Assembly: GCA_945862045.1 (NCBI GenBank)
Contig: CAMAWR010000008.1
Location: 1 to 64,000, forward strand
Length of the DNA stretch: 64,000 nucleotides
Origin: Bifidobacterium breve
GTDB lineage: Bacteria; Actinomycetota; Acidimicrobiia; Acidimicrobiales; Ilumatobacteraceae
Direction of reading: 5' to 3'
Shown: positions 18,465-27,217 of the stretch, piece by piece
Numbering within the stretch: position 1 is the stretch's first letter
Layout: every line of letters begins with the position of its first letter
Made by a program: the position numbers and the translations under genes
Notes under the pieces: generated by a model
Database searches by the model: none
What the model was told of the DNA's origin: nothing
What the model saw: the letters and a program-made list of their open reading frames with translations, nothing else

Positions 18465-20111
18465 ATGGCTGACGACACAGGTGCGCGACTTCGTGCAATT
18501 GAAGAGCGGCTGCTCGACGCCAATGGTCAGTTGGCGACCGCCAAGGCCCAGAACGAGAAGTTGTCCTATGCACTTCGGGAGGCACGCGACCACGTCGCCT
18601 CGCTGCGTGAAGAAGTTGAAAAATTGACCCAACCCCCGTCGGCATACGGCATCGTGCTCGGCGCCAACGACGACGGCACGGTTGACGTGCTCACCAACTC
18701 GCGCAAGATGCGGGTCTCGCTGCACCCCGGCATCGATGTCGCGACCCTCGAACGGGGCAGTGAAGTTGTGTTGAATGAGTCACTCAACGTGGTGCTCACC
18801 CGTGGCGCTGAAACGACCGGTGAAGTGGTCTCATTGAAAGAAGTCCTCGAAGACGGCATCCGCGCCATCGTGACTGGTCGTGGTGACGACGACCGCGTGT
18901 GTGAACTAGTCGATGCGCTCCGTGGCACCCACCTACGCGCGGGGGATCTCCTGCGACTCGATGTGCGAAGTGGTCTGCTGTTGGAGCGACTCGCACAACC
19001 TGAGGTTGAACATCTGTTGCTCGAAGAGGTTCCCGATATCTCGTACGACGACATCGGTGGTCTTGATTCCCAAATTGAGGCGATCGCCGATGCGGTTGAA
19101 CTGCCGTTCCTGCACGGCGACTTGTTCGCCGAACACCAGTTACCAGCCCCGAAAGGCATCCTGCTCTATGGTCCACCGGGTTGCGGCAAGACACTCATCG
19201 CCAAGGCGGTGGCCAACTCGTTGGCGAAAAAGGTCGCTGCCCGCACGGGCGCCGACAAAGGTCGAAGTTATTTCATCAACATCAAGGGCCCCGAGCTGTT
19301 GAACAAATATGTCGGTGAGACCGAGCGACAAATCCGGATGGTGTTCCAACGGGCGCGTGAAAAGAGCGAGGAGGGTTGGCCGGTCATCGTGTTCTTCGAC
19401 GAAATGGACTCCATGTTCCGCACGCGTGGCACGGGCATTTCATCCGACATGGAGTCGACGATCGTGCCACAGTTGCTCGCCGAGATTGACGGCGTCGAGG
19501 GTCTGCGCAATGTCATCGTGATCGGGGCGACCAACCGCGAAGACCTCATCGACCCGGCGATCTTGCGACCAGGACGACTCGACGTGAAGATTCGTATCGA
19601 GCGTCCGGGAGCGGCGGCGGCGCAGCAAATCTTCAGTCGCTATCTCACGCTCGAAGTGCCGATTGCAGCAAGCGAGGTTGCCAGACACGGCGATCTCAAG
19701 CAAGCGATCAGCACAATGATCGACGCCACGGTGGCAGAGATGTATGCCAGCGATGAAAAGAACCGCTTTCTGGAGGTCACCTACCAAAACGGTGATCGTG
19801 AAACGCTATTCTTTCGTGATTTCGCCTCTGGTGCAATGATCGAAAACATCGTGCGGCGTGCCAAGAAACTCGCGATCAAGCGTCTTTTGGCTGGGGGAGA
19901 ACGCGGCGTCGACTTGCAGGATCTCATCTCCTCGATTCGTCAAGAGTTCCGCGAACACGAAGACCTGCCGAATACGACCAATCCTGACGACTGGGCGAAG
20001 GTGTCGGGTCGTAAGGGTGAGCGAATCGTCTTCATTCGCACGCTCACCCACGATGATGACACCGTCGGTGGCAAAGCAATCGAACGCACGGCAACCGGCC
20101 AGTATCTCTAA
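18465..20111 (+). CDS. arc: Proteasome-activating AAA ATPase ARC/Mpa
   Basis: A 548-residue hexameric unfoldase that recognises Pup-tagged proteins and feeds them into the 20S core. An N-terminal coiled coil that docks Pup (about 1-55), OB-type domains (about 60-190), then the AAA module: Walker A GPPGCGKT, Walker [13 protein letters not shown] and the SRH region [17 protein letters not shown]. The C-terminus ends in QYL, the short tail with a penultimate tyrosine that opens the proteasome gate. It starts the arc-dop-pup-prcB-prcA-pafA gene row. Confidence 0.97.
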   Translation: MADDTGARLRAIEERLLDANGQLATAKAQNEKLSYALREARDHVASLREEVEKLTQPPSAYGIVLGANDDGTVDVLTNSRKMRVSLHPGIDVATLERGSEVVLNESLNVVLTRGAETTGEVVSLKEVLEDGIRAIVTGRGDDDRVCELVDALRGTHLRAGDLLRLDVRSGLLLERLAQPEVEHLLLEEVPDISYDDIGGLDSQIEAIADAVELPFLHGDLFAEHQLPAPKGILLYGPPGCGKTLIAKAVANSLAKKVAARTGADKGRSYFINIKGPELLNKYVGETERQIRMVFQRAREKSEEGWPVIVFFDEMDSMFRTRGTGISSDMESTIVPQLLAEIDGVEGLRNVIVIGATNREDLIDPAILRPGRLDVKIRIERPGAAAAQQIFSRYLTLEVPIAASEVARHGDLKQAISTMIDATVAEMYASDEKNRFLEVTYQNGDRETLFFRDFASGAMIENIVRRAKKLAIKRLLAGGERGVDLQDLISSIRQEFREHEDLPNTTNPDDWAKVSGRKGERIVFIRTLTHDDDTVGGKAIERTATGQYL

Positions 20112-20113
20112 AC

Positions 20114-21610
20114 ATGGCGATTCCGAAGGTTTGCGGCATCGAGACTGAGTACGGGATCGTCGTGCGCAATGCCGACCTCAATGCCGTCACCGCAAGTTCG
20201 ATGCTGATCAACGCTTTCCTGGGTCGCACCGAAACGCGCACCCCGTGGGACTTCTTCGACGAACAACCAGGCAACGATGCCCGCGGGCTGCTGCTCGGCG
20301 AAATTCTGGCGCCCGATATTGAAACCCATCTCGTCAACACAGTGCTCACCAATGGTGCGCGGTATTACGTCGACCATGCACACCCTGAATGCTCGACACC
20401 CGAATGTCGCACGACGACCGAAACCGTGCTCTACGACCGCGCTGCCGAGGAAATCATGCGTCGAAGCATGCAGCGCGCCAAGGCGCTTCTGCCCAACGAC
20501 GGTGAAATCGTCGTGTACAAGAACAACAGTGACGGCAAAGGCAACAGTTACGGCTGTCATGAAAACTTCCTCGTCGATCGAGCCGTGCCCTTCGGGCGAC
20601 TCGTCTCGCAGATCACCCCGCATTTCGTGACCCGTCAGGTGTTCACGGGTGCCGGCAAGGTCGGCTGCGAAGCGCCGGGGTCGGTGCCTGGCGATGTGGC
20701 GTACCAGCTCAGTCAGCGAGCTGATTTCTTCGAAGAAGAGGTCGGTTTGGAAACCACGTTGAAGCGCCCGATCGTGAACACCCGCGATGAGCCACATTGC
20801 GACCCGACAAAGTATCGCCGCCTGCATGTGATCGTCGGTGACGCAAACATGAGCGAGGTTGCAACATTTCTGAAGGTTGGCACGACGGCGATCGTGTTGT
20901 CGATGATCGAGGACGATGCGTTGGGTAACGATCTCGTGTTGGCACACCCGGTTACGGCGATCCGCCAGGTCAGCAATGATCCGTCGTTGCGCACCATCAT
21001 CGCCCTCGCCAACGGCAAGCGTCTCACCGCCCTTGAGTTGCAGTGGGAGTTGCTCGACCAGGCCCGCTCGTGGGCCGATCGACACGGGCTTGATTCGGTC
21101 ACCGTCGATGATGGCAAACGCATTCTCGAAGAGTGGGAAAACGTGCTCATTGGTCTTGAGCGCGATCCCGTGTCGGTGGCGAACGTGGTGGATTGGGTCG
21201 CCAAAAAGCGCCTCGTCGACGGGTATGCCGAGCGCCACTCGCTACAGCCGACCGACGTGCGCTTGAAGGCAATCGATCTGCAGTACTCCGACTTGCGTGC
21301 TGACCGGTCGCTCGCAATGCGTTGCGGATTGCGCACCTTGGTCGACCACGATGCGGCGGTACAGGCCATCGAGCAACCACCCGAAACAACCCGGGCGTAT
21401 TTCCGGGGCACCTGTCTGGCCCGCTTCTCTGCCGACATCGTTGCCGCCAACTGGGATTCGATCGTGTTTGATGTCGGTCGTGATCCACTTCGACGCGTGC
21501 CGATGATGGAACCCCTGCGTGGCACCAAGGCCCTGACCGGCGACCTTTTGACGTCGTGCACGAATGCCGCCGAGCTCATTGAGCGGCTCAGCGAAACCAC
21601 ACCAACCTGA
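20114..21610 (+). CDS. dop: Deamidase/depupylase of Pup
   Basis: A 498-residue enzyme of the carboxylate-amine ligase-like fold. It converts the C-terminal glutamine of Pup to glutamate and also removes Pup from substrates. The N-terminal GIETEYGIVVRN motif, the acidic STPECR segment, [19 protein letters not shown] and NTRDEPH are all visible and shared with PafA. Dop is needed here because the Pup at 21663 ends in GGQ. Two bases separate it from arc. Confidence 0.96.
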   Translation: MAIPKVCGIETEYGIVVRNADLNAVTASSMLINAFLGRTETRTPWDFFDEQPGNDARGLLLGEILAPDIETHLVNTVLTNGARYYVDHAHPECSTPECRTTTETVLYDRAAEEIMRRSMQRAKALLPNDGEIVVYKNNSDGKGNSYGCHENFLVDRAVPFGRLVSQITPHFVTRQVFTGAGKVGCEAPGSVPGDVAYQLSQRADFFEEEVGLETTLKRPIVNTRDEPHCDPTKYRRLHVIVGDANMSEVATFLKVGTTAIVLSMIEDDALGNDLVLAHPVTAIRQVSNDPSLRTIIALANGKRLTALELQWELLDQARSWADRHGLDSVTVDDGKRILEEWENVLIGLERDPVSVANVVDWVAKKRLVDGYAERHSLQPTDVRLKAIDLQYSDLRADRSLAMRCGLRTLVDHDAAVQAIEQPPETTRAYFRGTCLARFSADIVAANWDSIVFDVGRDPLRRVPMMEPLRGTKALTGDLLTSCTNAAELIERLSETTPT

Positions 21611-21650
21611 CCGATGAGGCACGGCGGGTTGCACAGCGCGAACGCCTTGC

Positions 21651-21656
21651 TATGGT
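21651..21656 (+). promoter_or_regulatory. -10 TATGGT (with TTGCAC at 21629), leaderless promoter of pup
   Basis: TATGGT ends 6 bases before ATG 21663. A TTGCAC hexamer at 21629-21634 lies 16 bases upstream, a reasonable -35. This would give pup and the core subunits their own transcript inside the cluster. Confidence 0.55.
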
Positions 21657-21662
21657 GCTCCT

Positions 21663-21863
21663 ATGGCTGAACGTACCAAGAAGCAACGCCCGGCAGGACC
21701 CCGGGAACAGTCGTCCGCGACCGAGACCGAAACCGCACCCGCTGCAGAGAGCGCCGACCGGTTGAAAGCCGAGCTCGATGGGTTGCTCGACGAGATCGAC
21801 GAAGTACTCGAAACCAACGCGGAAGACTTCGTGAAGAGCTACGTGCAAAAGGGTGGGCAGTAA
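21663..21863 (+). CDS. pup: Prokaryotic ubiquitin-like protein Pup
   Basis: A 66-residue, acidic, mostly disordered tag. The C-terminal region binds the ATPase coiled coil (LKAELDGLLDEIDEVLETNAE) and ends in VKSYVQKGGQ. The terminal GGQ needs deamidation by Dop before PafA attaches it to lysines. The start has no SD and is probably leaderless. Confidence 0.97.
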   Translation: MAERTKKQRPAGPREQSSATETETAPAAESADRLKAELDGLLDEIDEVLETNAEDFVKSYVQKGGQ

Positions 21864-21880
21864 GCCCGACTGGTTGCACC

Positions 21881-22672
21881 ATGACAATGCCACGTTTTAC
21901 CGCCGGCGACGATCCGGGCGCCAGTTTTCCGGAGCTCTTGCGCAAAGTGGGTCTCGACGCTTTTCCACGTGGAGGTTTATCGTCGAGTGACGTCGCGGCG
22001 CTACCGCATGCCACCACGTGCCTTGCGCTCACATACGACGGGGGAGTCGTCATGGCGGGTGACCGTCGCGCCACCGCCGGAATGTCGATCAGCCATCGCA
22101 CGATGGACAAGGTGGTGCAAGCCGACGAGTTGAGCGGTGTCGCCATCGCCGGTACGGCGGGCCCAGCCATGGAGATGATCAAACTCTTCCAACTGCAACT
22201 TGAGTACTACGAAAAAGTCGAAGGTCAGTCGCTGTCACTGGAGGGCAAAGCCAATCAACTGTCGATGATGGTGCGCTCCAACCTGCCTGCAGCAATGCAG
22301 GGCTTCGTCGTCGTGCCGATCTTTGCGGGCTTCGACCCGCTCATCGGTCGGGGACGTCTCTGGGATTACGACCCGACGGGTGGTCGGTACGAAGAACACG
22401 ACTTCGTCGCGACTGGTTCGGGTTCGATGCTGGCAGGCACCGTGCTGCGCGTGGGTTGGCGACAAAATCTCAGTCGAGATGCAGCAATCGACCTCGCATC
22501 TCGCGCGCTATGGGAGGCCTCCGACGCCGATACCGCAACCGGTGGCCCGGATGTGTTGCGTGGCATCTATCCGATCGTTGCCTCGATCGACACGAGAGGC
22601 TGGAACCGCGTCGCCGACGATTCGCTGGCGAAGACCTACGAGACGATCATGTCCGAGGTGCGCAAACGATGA
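21881..22672 (+). CDS. prcB: 20S proteasome beta subunit
   Basis: A 263-residue catalytic core subunit. A propeptide of about 44 residues precedes the catalytic N-terminal threonine of the mature chain (LPHA|TTCLAL, Thr45). The mature chain has the expected GGVVMAGDRRAT (acid and basic active-site residues), GTAGPAMEM and YYEKVEGQSL segments. The family usually shows HG|TTI at the cleavage site; here it is HA|TTC. It follows pup by 17 bases and overlaps prcA by ATGA. Confidence 0.97.
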   Translation: MTMPRFTAGDDPGASFPELLRKVGLDAFPRGGLSSSDVAALPHATTCLALTYDGGVVMAGDRRATAGMSISHRTMDKVVQADELSGVAIAGTAGPAMEMIKLFQLQLEYYEKVEGQSLSLEGKANQLSMMVRSNLPAAMQGFVVVPIFAGFDPLIGRGRLWDYDPTGGRYEEHDFVATGSGSMLAGTVLRVGWRQNLSRDAAIDLASRALWEASDADTATGGPDVLRGIYPIVASIDTRGWNRVADDSLAKTYETIMSEVRKR

Positions 22673-23349
22673 GCATGCCGTTCTACGTCTCACCCGAGCA
22701 GATGATGAAGGATCGTGCCGACTACGCGCGCAAAGGTATCGCCCGTGGTCGCGCGCTCGTCGCGATGCAAACGCCATCGTGCATCGTGATCGTCGCCGAG
22801 AATCCGTCAACTACGTTGCGCAAGGTGAGCGAAATTTACGACCGCATCGCGTTCGCGGGGGTCGGTAAGTACAACGAGTTCGATCAGCTGCGGGTGGCCG
22901 GTGTGCGCGCCGCAGAATTGCGTGGATACCAGTACTCACGCAACGACGTGGATGCGCGCAGCCTTTCCAATCAGTACGCACAGGTGCTCGGTGACGTGTT
23001 CTCCACGATGGGGCCCAAACCACTCGAGGTAGAGCTGCTCGTCGTTGAGGTTGGGGATACACCCGTCAACGACCGTCTCTTCCATGTTTTGTACGACGGC
23101 ACGTTGCTTGACGAAAAAAATTACTGCGTGCTCGGGGGTGATGCCGAAGGTATCGGCAAGCGTCTCGCGGCGTCGTACCGCGATGACTTCGACCTCGCGT
23201 CTGCGATCAAAGTGGCAGTGGCGGCCCTCACCGGCACGGAACGCACGCTGGCAGCAGCCGACCTGGAGGTCGCGATTTTGACCCGCAACGGCAAGCGTCG
23301 CGCCTTCACGCGCGTACTCGACGATGCGGTCGCCGACGCCCTGCGCTAA
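22669..23349 (+). CDS. prcA: 20S proteasome alpha subunit
   Basis: A 226-residue non-catalytic outer-ring subunit that gates the core and binds ARC. It opens with [20 protein letters not shown], the gating N-terminus, followed by the alpha-type fold ([19 protein letters not shown]). ATG 22669 overlaps the prcB stop. A second ATG two codons later is also possible. Confidence 0.96.
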   Translation: MSMPFYVSPEQMMKDRADYARKGIARGRALVAMQTPSCIVIVAENPSTTLRKVSEIYDRIAFAGVGKYNEFDQLRVAGVRAAELRGYQYSRNDVDARSLSNQYAQVLGDVFSTMGPKPLEVELLVVEVGDTPVNDRLFHVLYDGTLLDEKNYCVLGGDAEGIGKRLAASYRDDFDLASAIKVAVAALTGTERTLAAADLEVAILTRNGKRRAFTRVLDDAVADALR

Positions 23350-24722
23350 TGGCTACTTCCGAACTGCAACGGCGTATCTACGGCATCGAAACCGAGTACG
23401 GCGTCACCTGCACCCTGCGCGGGCAACGCCGACTGAGCCCGGACGAAGTAGCGCGGTATCTATTCCGCAAGGTGGTGTCATGGGGTCGATCGAGCAACGT
23501 GTTCCTGGAGAATGGCGCCCGGCTGTACCTCGACGTCGGTTCCCACCCCGAGTACGCGACCCCCGAATGCGATTCCATTTTGGAGTGCATCACGCACGAC
23601 CGTGCCGGTGAACGAGTTCTGGAAGGGCTCGTAGCCGGCGCCGAACAACGGCTGCGTGACGAGGGTATTCGCGGCACGATTTATCTGTTCAAGAACAACA
23701 CCGATTCGGCGGGCAACAGCTACGGCTGCCACGAGAACTACCTCACGAGACGCACCGACGATCTTTCGTACTACGCCGAAACGCTGATTCCATTCTTCGT
23801 ATCACGGCAGATCTATGCCGGTGCAGGGCACATCCTGCAGACTGCACGCGGACCGGTGTTTTCCATCTCGCAACGAGCCGAGCACATCTGGGAGGGCGTC
23901 AGTAGCGCGACCACCCGCAGCCGACCGATCATCAATACGCGCGACGAGCCCCACGCCGACTCCGAGCGGTTCCGTCGATTGCATGTGATCGTCGGCGATT
24001 CCAACATGAGTGAGTACACCAACTTCCTGAAGGTTGGTGCGGCAGCATGTGTCCTGCGAATGATCGAGGATCCGGTCATCATGTTGCGCGATCTGACGCT
24101 GGAAAACCCGATTCGGGCGATTCGCGATATCAGTCATGATGTGACCTGTCGACGCAAGGTGCGTCTCGCCAGCGGCCGGGAGTTGTCGGCACTGGATATT
24201 CAGCGTGAACTGCTCGACCGGGCACTGCGTTATGCCGACCAACGGGGCTTCACCCCCGAAGAACAGCGTGCCCTCGACATGTGGGAGCACTGCATCGTCG
24301 CCATCGAGAACGACCCGCTGAAACTCGACCGCGAAATCGACTGGGTGATCAAGTACCGAATCATCGAGGAGTTTCGTAATCGCCATAAGGTCGCCCTCGA
24401 TGACCCCCGCGTACAGATGCTCGACCTGCAGTACCACGACATCGATCGGCAGCGTGGTGTGTTTTTCAAAATGCAGTCACGGGGCATGGTGGAACGGCTC
24501 TGCGACGATGATGCAATCGAGCAGGCCAAGGATGTCGCACCACAGACGACTCGTGCCCGGCTGCGCGGCGAGTTCATCAAGCGTGCCAAGGAACGCAAAC
24601 GTGACTTCACGGTCGATTGGGTGCACCTCAAATTGAACGACCAGGCGCAACGCACGGTCCTGTGCAAAGACCCGTTCAAGAGTCACGACGATCGCGTCGA
24701 CAAACTCATCGGTTCGCTGTAA
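23349..24722 (+). CDS. pafA: Pup-protein ligase
   Basis: A 457-residue ligase that uses ATP to join the deamidated Pup C-terminal glutamate to substrate lysines. Shared with Dop: [12 protein letters not shown], the YATPECDS acidic motif, [19 protein letters not shown] and NTRDEPHAD. It starts inside the prcA stop (TAATG). In many actinobacteria pafB and pafC follow; here lepB does. Confidence 0.97.
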   Translation: MATSELQRRIYGIETEYGVTCTLRGQRRLSPDEVARYLFRKVVSWGRSSNVFLENGARLYLDVGSHPEYATPECDSILECITHDRAGERVLEGLVAGAEQRLRDEGIRGTIYLFKNNTDSAGNSYGCHENYLTRRTDDLSYYAETLIPFFVSRQIYAGAGHILQTARGPVFSISQRAEHIWEGVSSATTRSRPIINTRDEPHADSERFRRLHVIVGDSNMSEYTNFLKVGAAACVLRMIEDPVIMLRDLTLENPIRAIRDISHDVTCRRKVRLASGRELSALDIQRELLDRALRYADQRGFTPEEQRALDMWEHCIVAIENDPLKLDREIDWVIKYRIIEEFRNRHKVALDDPRVQMLDLQYHDIDRQRGVFFKMQSRGMVERLCDDDAIEQAKDVAPQTTRARLRGEFIKRAKERKRDFTVDWVHLKLNDQAQRTVLCKDPFKSHDDRVDKLIGSL

Positions 24723-24740
24723 AACGCATCGCACCACAAC

Positions 24741-24746
24741 TAGCGT
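24741..24746 (+). promoter_or_regulatory. -10 TAGCGT, leaderless promoter of lepB
   Basis: The hexamer ends 7 bases before ATG 24754, which decides between that ATG and the upstream GTGs at 24745 and 24751. Confidence 0.5.
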
Positions 24747-24753
24747 GGCGGTG

Positions 24754-25347
24754 ATGACCGATGAGCCGAAGAGCCTCGCGAAGCGACAGGCCGGCTGGCG
24801 GCAGATTCGTGAGTGGCTTGGCGTGCTCGTCTCCGCGGTGGTCATCGCTTTGGTGCTGCGCACGCTGGTGGTGCAGCAGTTCTATATCGCTGGGCCGTCG
24901 ATGGAGACCACACTCTCTGGCGATGATCGCGTGTTGGTGAACAAGTTGTCCTACCGGTTCGGCACACCCTCACGCGGTGACGTCATCGTGTTCGATCGCA
25001 TCACCAGCAATGGTGACACGGTGCAACATGACGATTTGATCAAGCGGGTAATCGGACTGCCGGGGGAAACCCTGGAAATCGTCGATTGTGTCGTGTTCAT
25101 CGACGGAGTCAAAATCGATGAACCATGGCTGTCTGCTGATCTGCTGGACGAATCGGTGGACTCCGACGTTCGCTGTGGCACCAGCAATGTCGGGGCGACG
25201 GCGCTCGGTGACAACGAGGTGTTTTTGATTGGCGACAACCGAACGATGTCGTTCGATAGTCGCATGTTCGGAGCCGTCGATATTGACCTCATCGTGGGTC
25301 GCGCAGTTGTGGTGATCTGGCCGCCCAGCAATATCTCTATGCCCTAA
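24754..25347 (+). CDS. lepB: Signal peptidase I
   Basis: A 197-residue membrane protease that removes signal peptides from exported proteins. A single N-terminal helix (about 21-40) leads to the catalytic serine in GPSMETTL (Ser49) and the lysine in DDLIKRVIGLPGE (Lys97); the GDNRTMSFDSR box follows. It lies between pafA and the Tat genes, so export functions cluster here. Its stop overlaps the convergent glycerophosphodiesterase stop. Confidence 0.93.
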   Translation: MTDEPKSLAKRQAGWRQIREWLGVLVSAVVIALVLRTLVVQQFYIAGPSMETTLSGDDRVLVNKLSYRFGTPSRGDVIVFDRITSNGDTVQHDDLIKRVIGLPGETLEIVDCVVFIDGVKIDEPWLSADLLDESVDSDVRCGTSNVGATALGDNEVFLIGDNRTMSFDSRMFGAVDIDLIVGRAVVVIWPPSNISMP

Positions 25348-26069
25348 AGAGGTGCCTCGTTGCGCGCGACGTCAACCATCCGATCGACCCAGTCGCTGTA
25401 CAGACCGTCGATACCCATGCGCACCATCGTGGTGAGTTGATGTTCAAACTGCACATCCCAGGCAAAGGCGAGACGCTCGAAGCGGTGGGCGAGTGTGACG
25501 AGCCCGCCGTTCCAGTCACTGTGATGCATGTTGAGGGCAGTGACACCCAATTCTTTGAGTTGGGCCAGGCGCCGCTCGGGACCATCCTTCAGACTGGCGA
25601 ACCGCGATGAGTCGACGAGCAGCATGTCACGAAATTGCGGTGCAACCTCGCACAACACTGCGAAGTTTTCGCAACAGACATACGAACGACGCAGCAACTC
25701 AGGCGACACCTCGACGATCGTGCGTTGCACCGTCTCGTAGGCACTCGGGTTCTTCACATCCAACGACAGCGCCATGTTGTGCGTCACCGCCAGCTCGGCA
25801 AGTTCGGCCAGCGTTGGGATGAAATCGGGTAATGCAGTGCTGACCACATCGGCGATCGACCGTTGCCGCCAGCGTCGGCCGACTACGCCATCGTGGTCCA
25901 GCACGGCAACGCCATCGTTGGTGAGCCAGACATCGGACTCCAGCCCAGTGGCTCCGAGTTTGATGGCGAGCCGAAACGCCGCCATGGTGTTCTCGCGCTC
26001 ATGGGCACGTGCGCCACGATGTGCAAAGAGCCACGGTGGCTGCAGCATTGACGGAAGACGTTGTTGCAC
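25344..26069 (-). CDS. Glycerophosphodiester phosphodiesterase
   Basis: A 241-residue TIM-barrel GDPD. It hydrolyses glycerophosphodiesters from phospholipid breakdown to glycerol-3-phosphate and an alcohol. Catalytic motifs are at the N-terminus: FAHRGARAHERENTMAAF, then the metal-binding ESDVWLTNDG and the second catalytic histidine in VLDHDG. No signal peptide, so cytosolic. It is divergent from tatB with 46 bases between starts. Confidence 0.9.
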   Translation of the reverse strand: MQQRLPSMLQPPWLFAHRGARAHERENTMAAFRLAIKLGATGLESDVWLTNDGVAVLDHDGVVGRRWRQRSIADVVSTALPDFIPTLAELAELAVTHNMALSLDVKNPSAYETVQRTIVEVSPELLRRSYVCCENFAVLCEVAPQFRDMLLVDSSRFASLKDGPERRLAQLKELGVTALNMHHSDWNGGLVTLAHRFERLAFAWDVQFEHQLTTMVRMGIDGLYSDWVDRMVDVARNEAPL

Positions 26070-26075
26070 GGCGCA

Positions 26076-26081
26076 ACACTA
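26076..26081 (-). promoter_or_regulatory. -10 TAGTGT, leaderless promoter of the GDPD gene
   Basis: Minus-strand hexamer ending 6 bases before GTG 26069. Confidence 0.55.
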
Positions 26082-26103
26082 CGACGCCCACAATCGTGTC
26101 TCG

Positions 26104-26109
26104 TAGGCT
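26104..26109 (+). promoter_or_regulatory. -10 TAGGCT, leaderless promoter of the tat-helY genes
   Basis: Hexamer ending 6 bases before GTG 26116; opposite to the GDPD promoter in a 46-base gap. Confidence 0.55.
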
Positions 26110-26115
26110 TGCCTC

Positions 26116-26445
26116 GTGTTTAACCTCTCGGGTACCGAATTGGTCTTCATCGCCGTCCTCAGCTTGATCGTGCTCGGACCAGAAAAACTGCCCGGCGCCA
26201 TGCGTCGCTTCGGCAAGATCTACCGGGAGATCCGCAACATCTCGGGCAACATGCAACGTGAGGTGCAAAAAGTGATGGATGCACCGATACGCGAAGTTCG
26301 CAAGCTGGTGGAAGAGCCATCCCACGTCGAGCGCCCGGCGGCGGCCGCCGCATCGGCCTTCACAGCGGCGACCGCACCACCCGCACCACCCGCACCAGCC
26401 ATACCGAACACCCCACCAAACACCGATACGACACCTGGAGTTTGA
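26116..26445 (+). CDS. tatB: Sec-independent translocase subunit TatA/TatB type
   Basis: A 109-residue Tat subunit: a short N-terminal membrane helix (TELVFIAVLSLIVLGPEKLP, residues about 7-26), the hinge GPEKLP, an amphipathic helix and a low-complexity Ala/Pro tail. A glutamate before the helix and the longer amphipathic region favour TatB; the family name is not certain from sequence alone. It forms a translocase with TatC directly downstream. Confidence 0.85.
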   Translation: MFNLSGTELVFIAVLSLIVLGPEKLPGAMRRFGKIYREIRNISGNMQREVQKVMDAPIREVRKLVEEPSHVERPAAAAASAFTAATAPPAPPAPAIPNTPPNTDTTPGV

Positions 26446-26446
26446 G

Positions 26447-27217
26447 GTGGTGGGTTCGCGTCGCAGTGCCGATGACATGTCCATCTTTGAGCACCTGGCC
26501 GAGTTGCGCAAGCGTCTGCTGATCAGCGTGCTCGCCATCGCAGTCGGGGCAATAGCGCTGCTGTTGGCCTACGAACCAGTCCTGCGCTTCTTGACCGCGC
26601 CATATCGAGATTTGTGTGCAGCCGACGCATCGCTCAACTGCGACGGTGCGTTGTATGCGTTGGGCCCGATCGATGGCTTTTCGGCACGCATGCGTATCGC
26701 TCTGTGGGGTGGGGTAGTCGTTGCGTTGCCGGTGTTGCTTTGGAACATCTGGCGCTTCGTCGTACCCGCACTCACGACGCGCGAAAAGCGCTATTCGTAT
26801 TTCTTCATCGCTTCATCGGTCGTATTGTTTGCCGTCGGCGCATACCTTGCGTACTGGACCCTCGATCGCGCCCTTGAATTTTTGATTGGTTGGTCGGGTG
26901 CCGATGTCACGCAGAACTATCAGATCAACAAGTACGTCAACCTGGTGGTGCTCATGATGTTGTCTTTCGGGGTCGGGTTTTTGTCGCCCGTGCTCTTGGT
27001 GTTCCTGCAACTGGTCGAAGTGGTCACGCCGCGCACGCTGATTACCCAGTGGCGCTACGCAATCATCATCATTTTCATCGTTGCCGCCGTCATCACACCG
27101 AGCGGTGACCCGATCACATTGATGGCACTGGGTGTGCCACTCAGTGTGCTGTATCTCATCGCCGTGGGCATCGGTGCTTTGCTCTTGTGGCGGCGCCGCA
27201 AAACGGCCGTCGCGTGA
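26447..27217 (+). CDS. tatC: Sec-independent translocase subunit TatC
   Basis: A 256-residue, six-helix membrane protein that binds twin-arginine signal peptides. The N-terminal motif MSIFEHLAELRKRLL holds the signal-peptide-binding glutamate. The helices and the terminal ITPSGDPITLMALGVPL block are as expected. GTG 26447 (or 26450) follows a GGAG site at 26437-26440; ATG 26477 is a shorter alternative. It is separated from tatB by one base and overlaps helY. Confidence 0.92.
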   Translation: MVGSRRSADDMSIFEHLAELRKRLLISVLAIAVGAIALLLAYEPVLRFLTAPYRDLCAADASLNCDGALYALGPIDGFSARMRIALWGGVVVALPVLLWNIWRFVVPALTTREKRYSYFFIASSVVLFAVGAYLAYWTLDRALEFLIGWSGADVTQNYQINKYVNLVVLMMLSFGVGFLSPVLLVFLQLVEVVTPRTLITQWRYAIIIIFIVAAVITPSGDPITLMALGVPLSVLYLIAVGIGALLLWRRRKTAVA

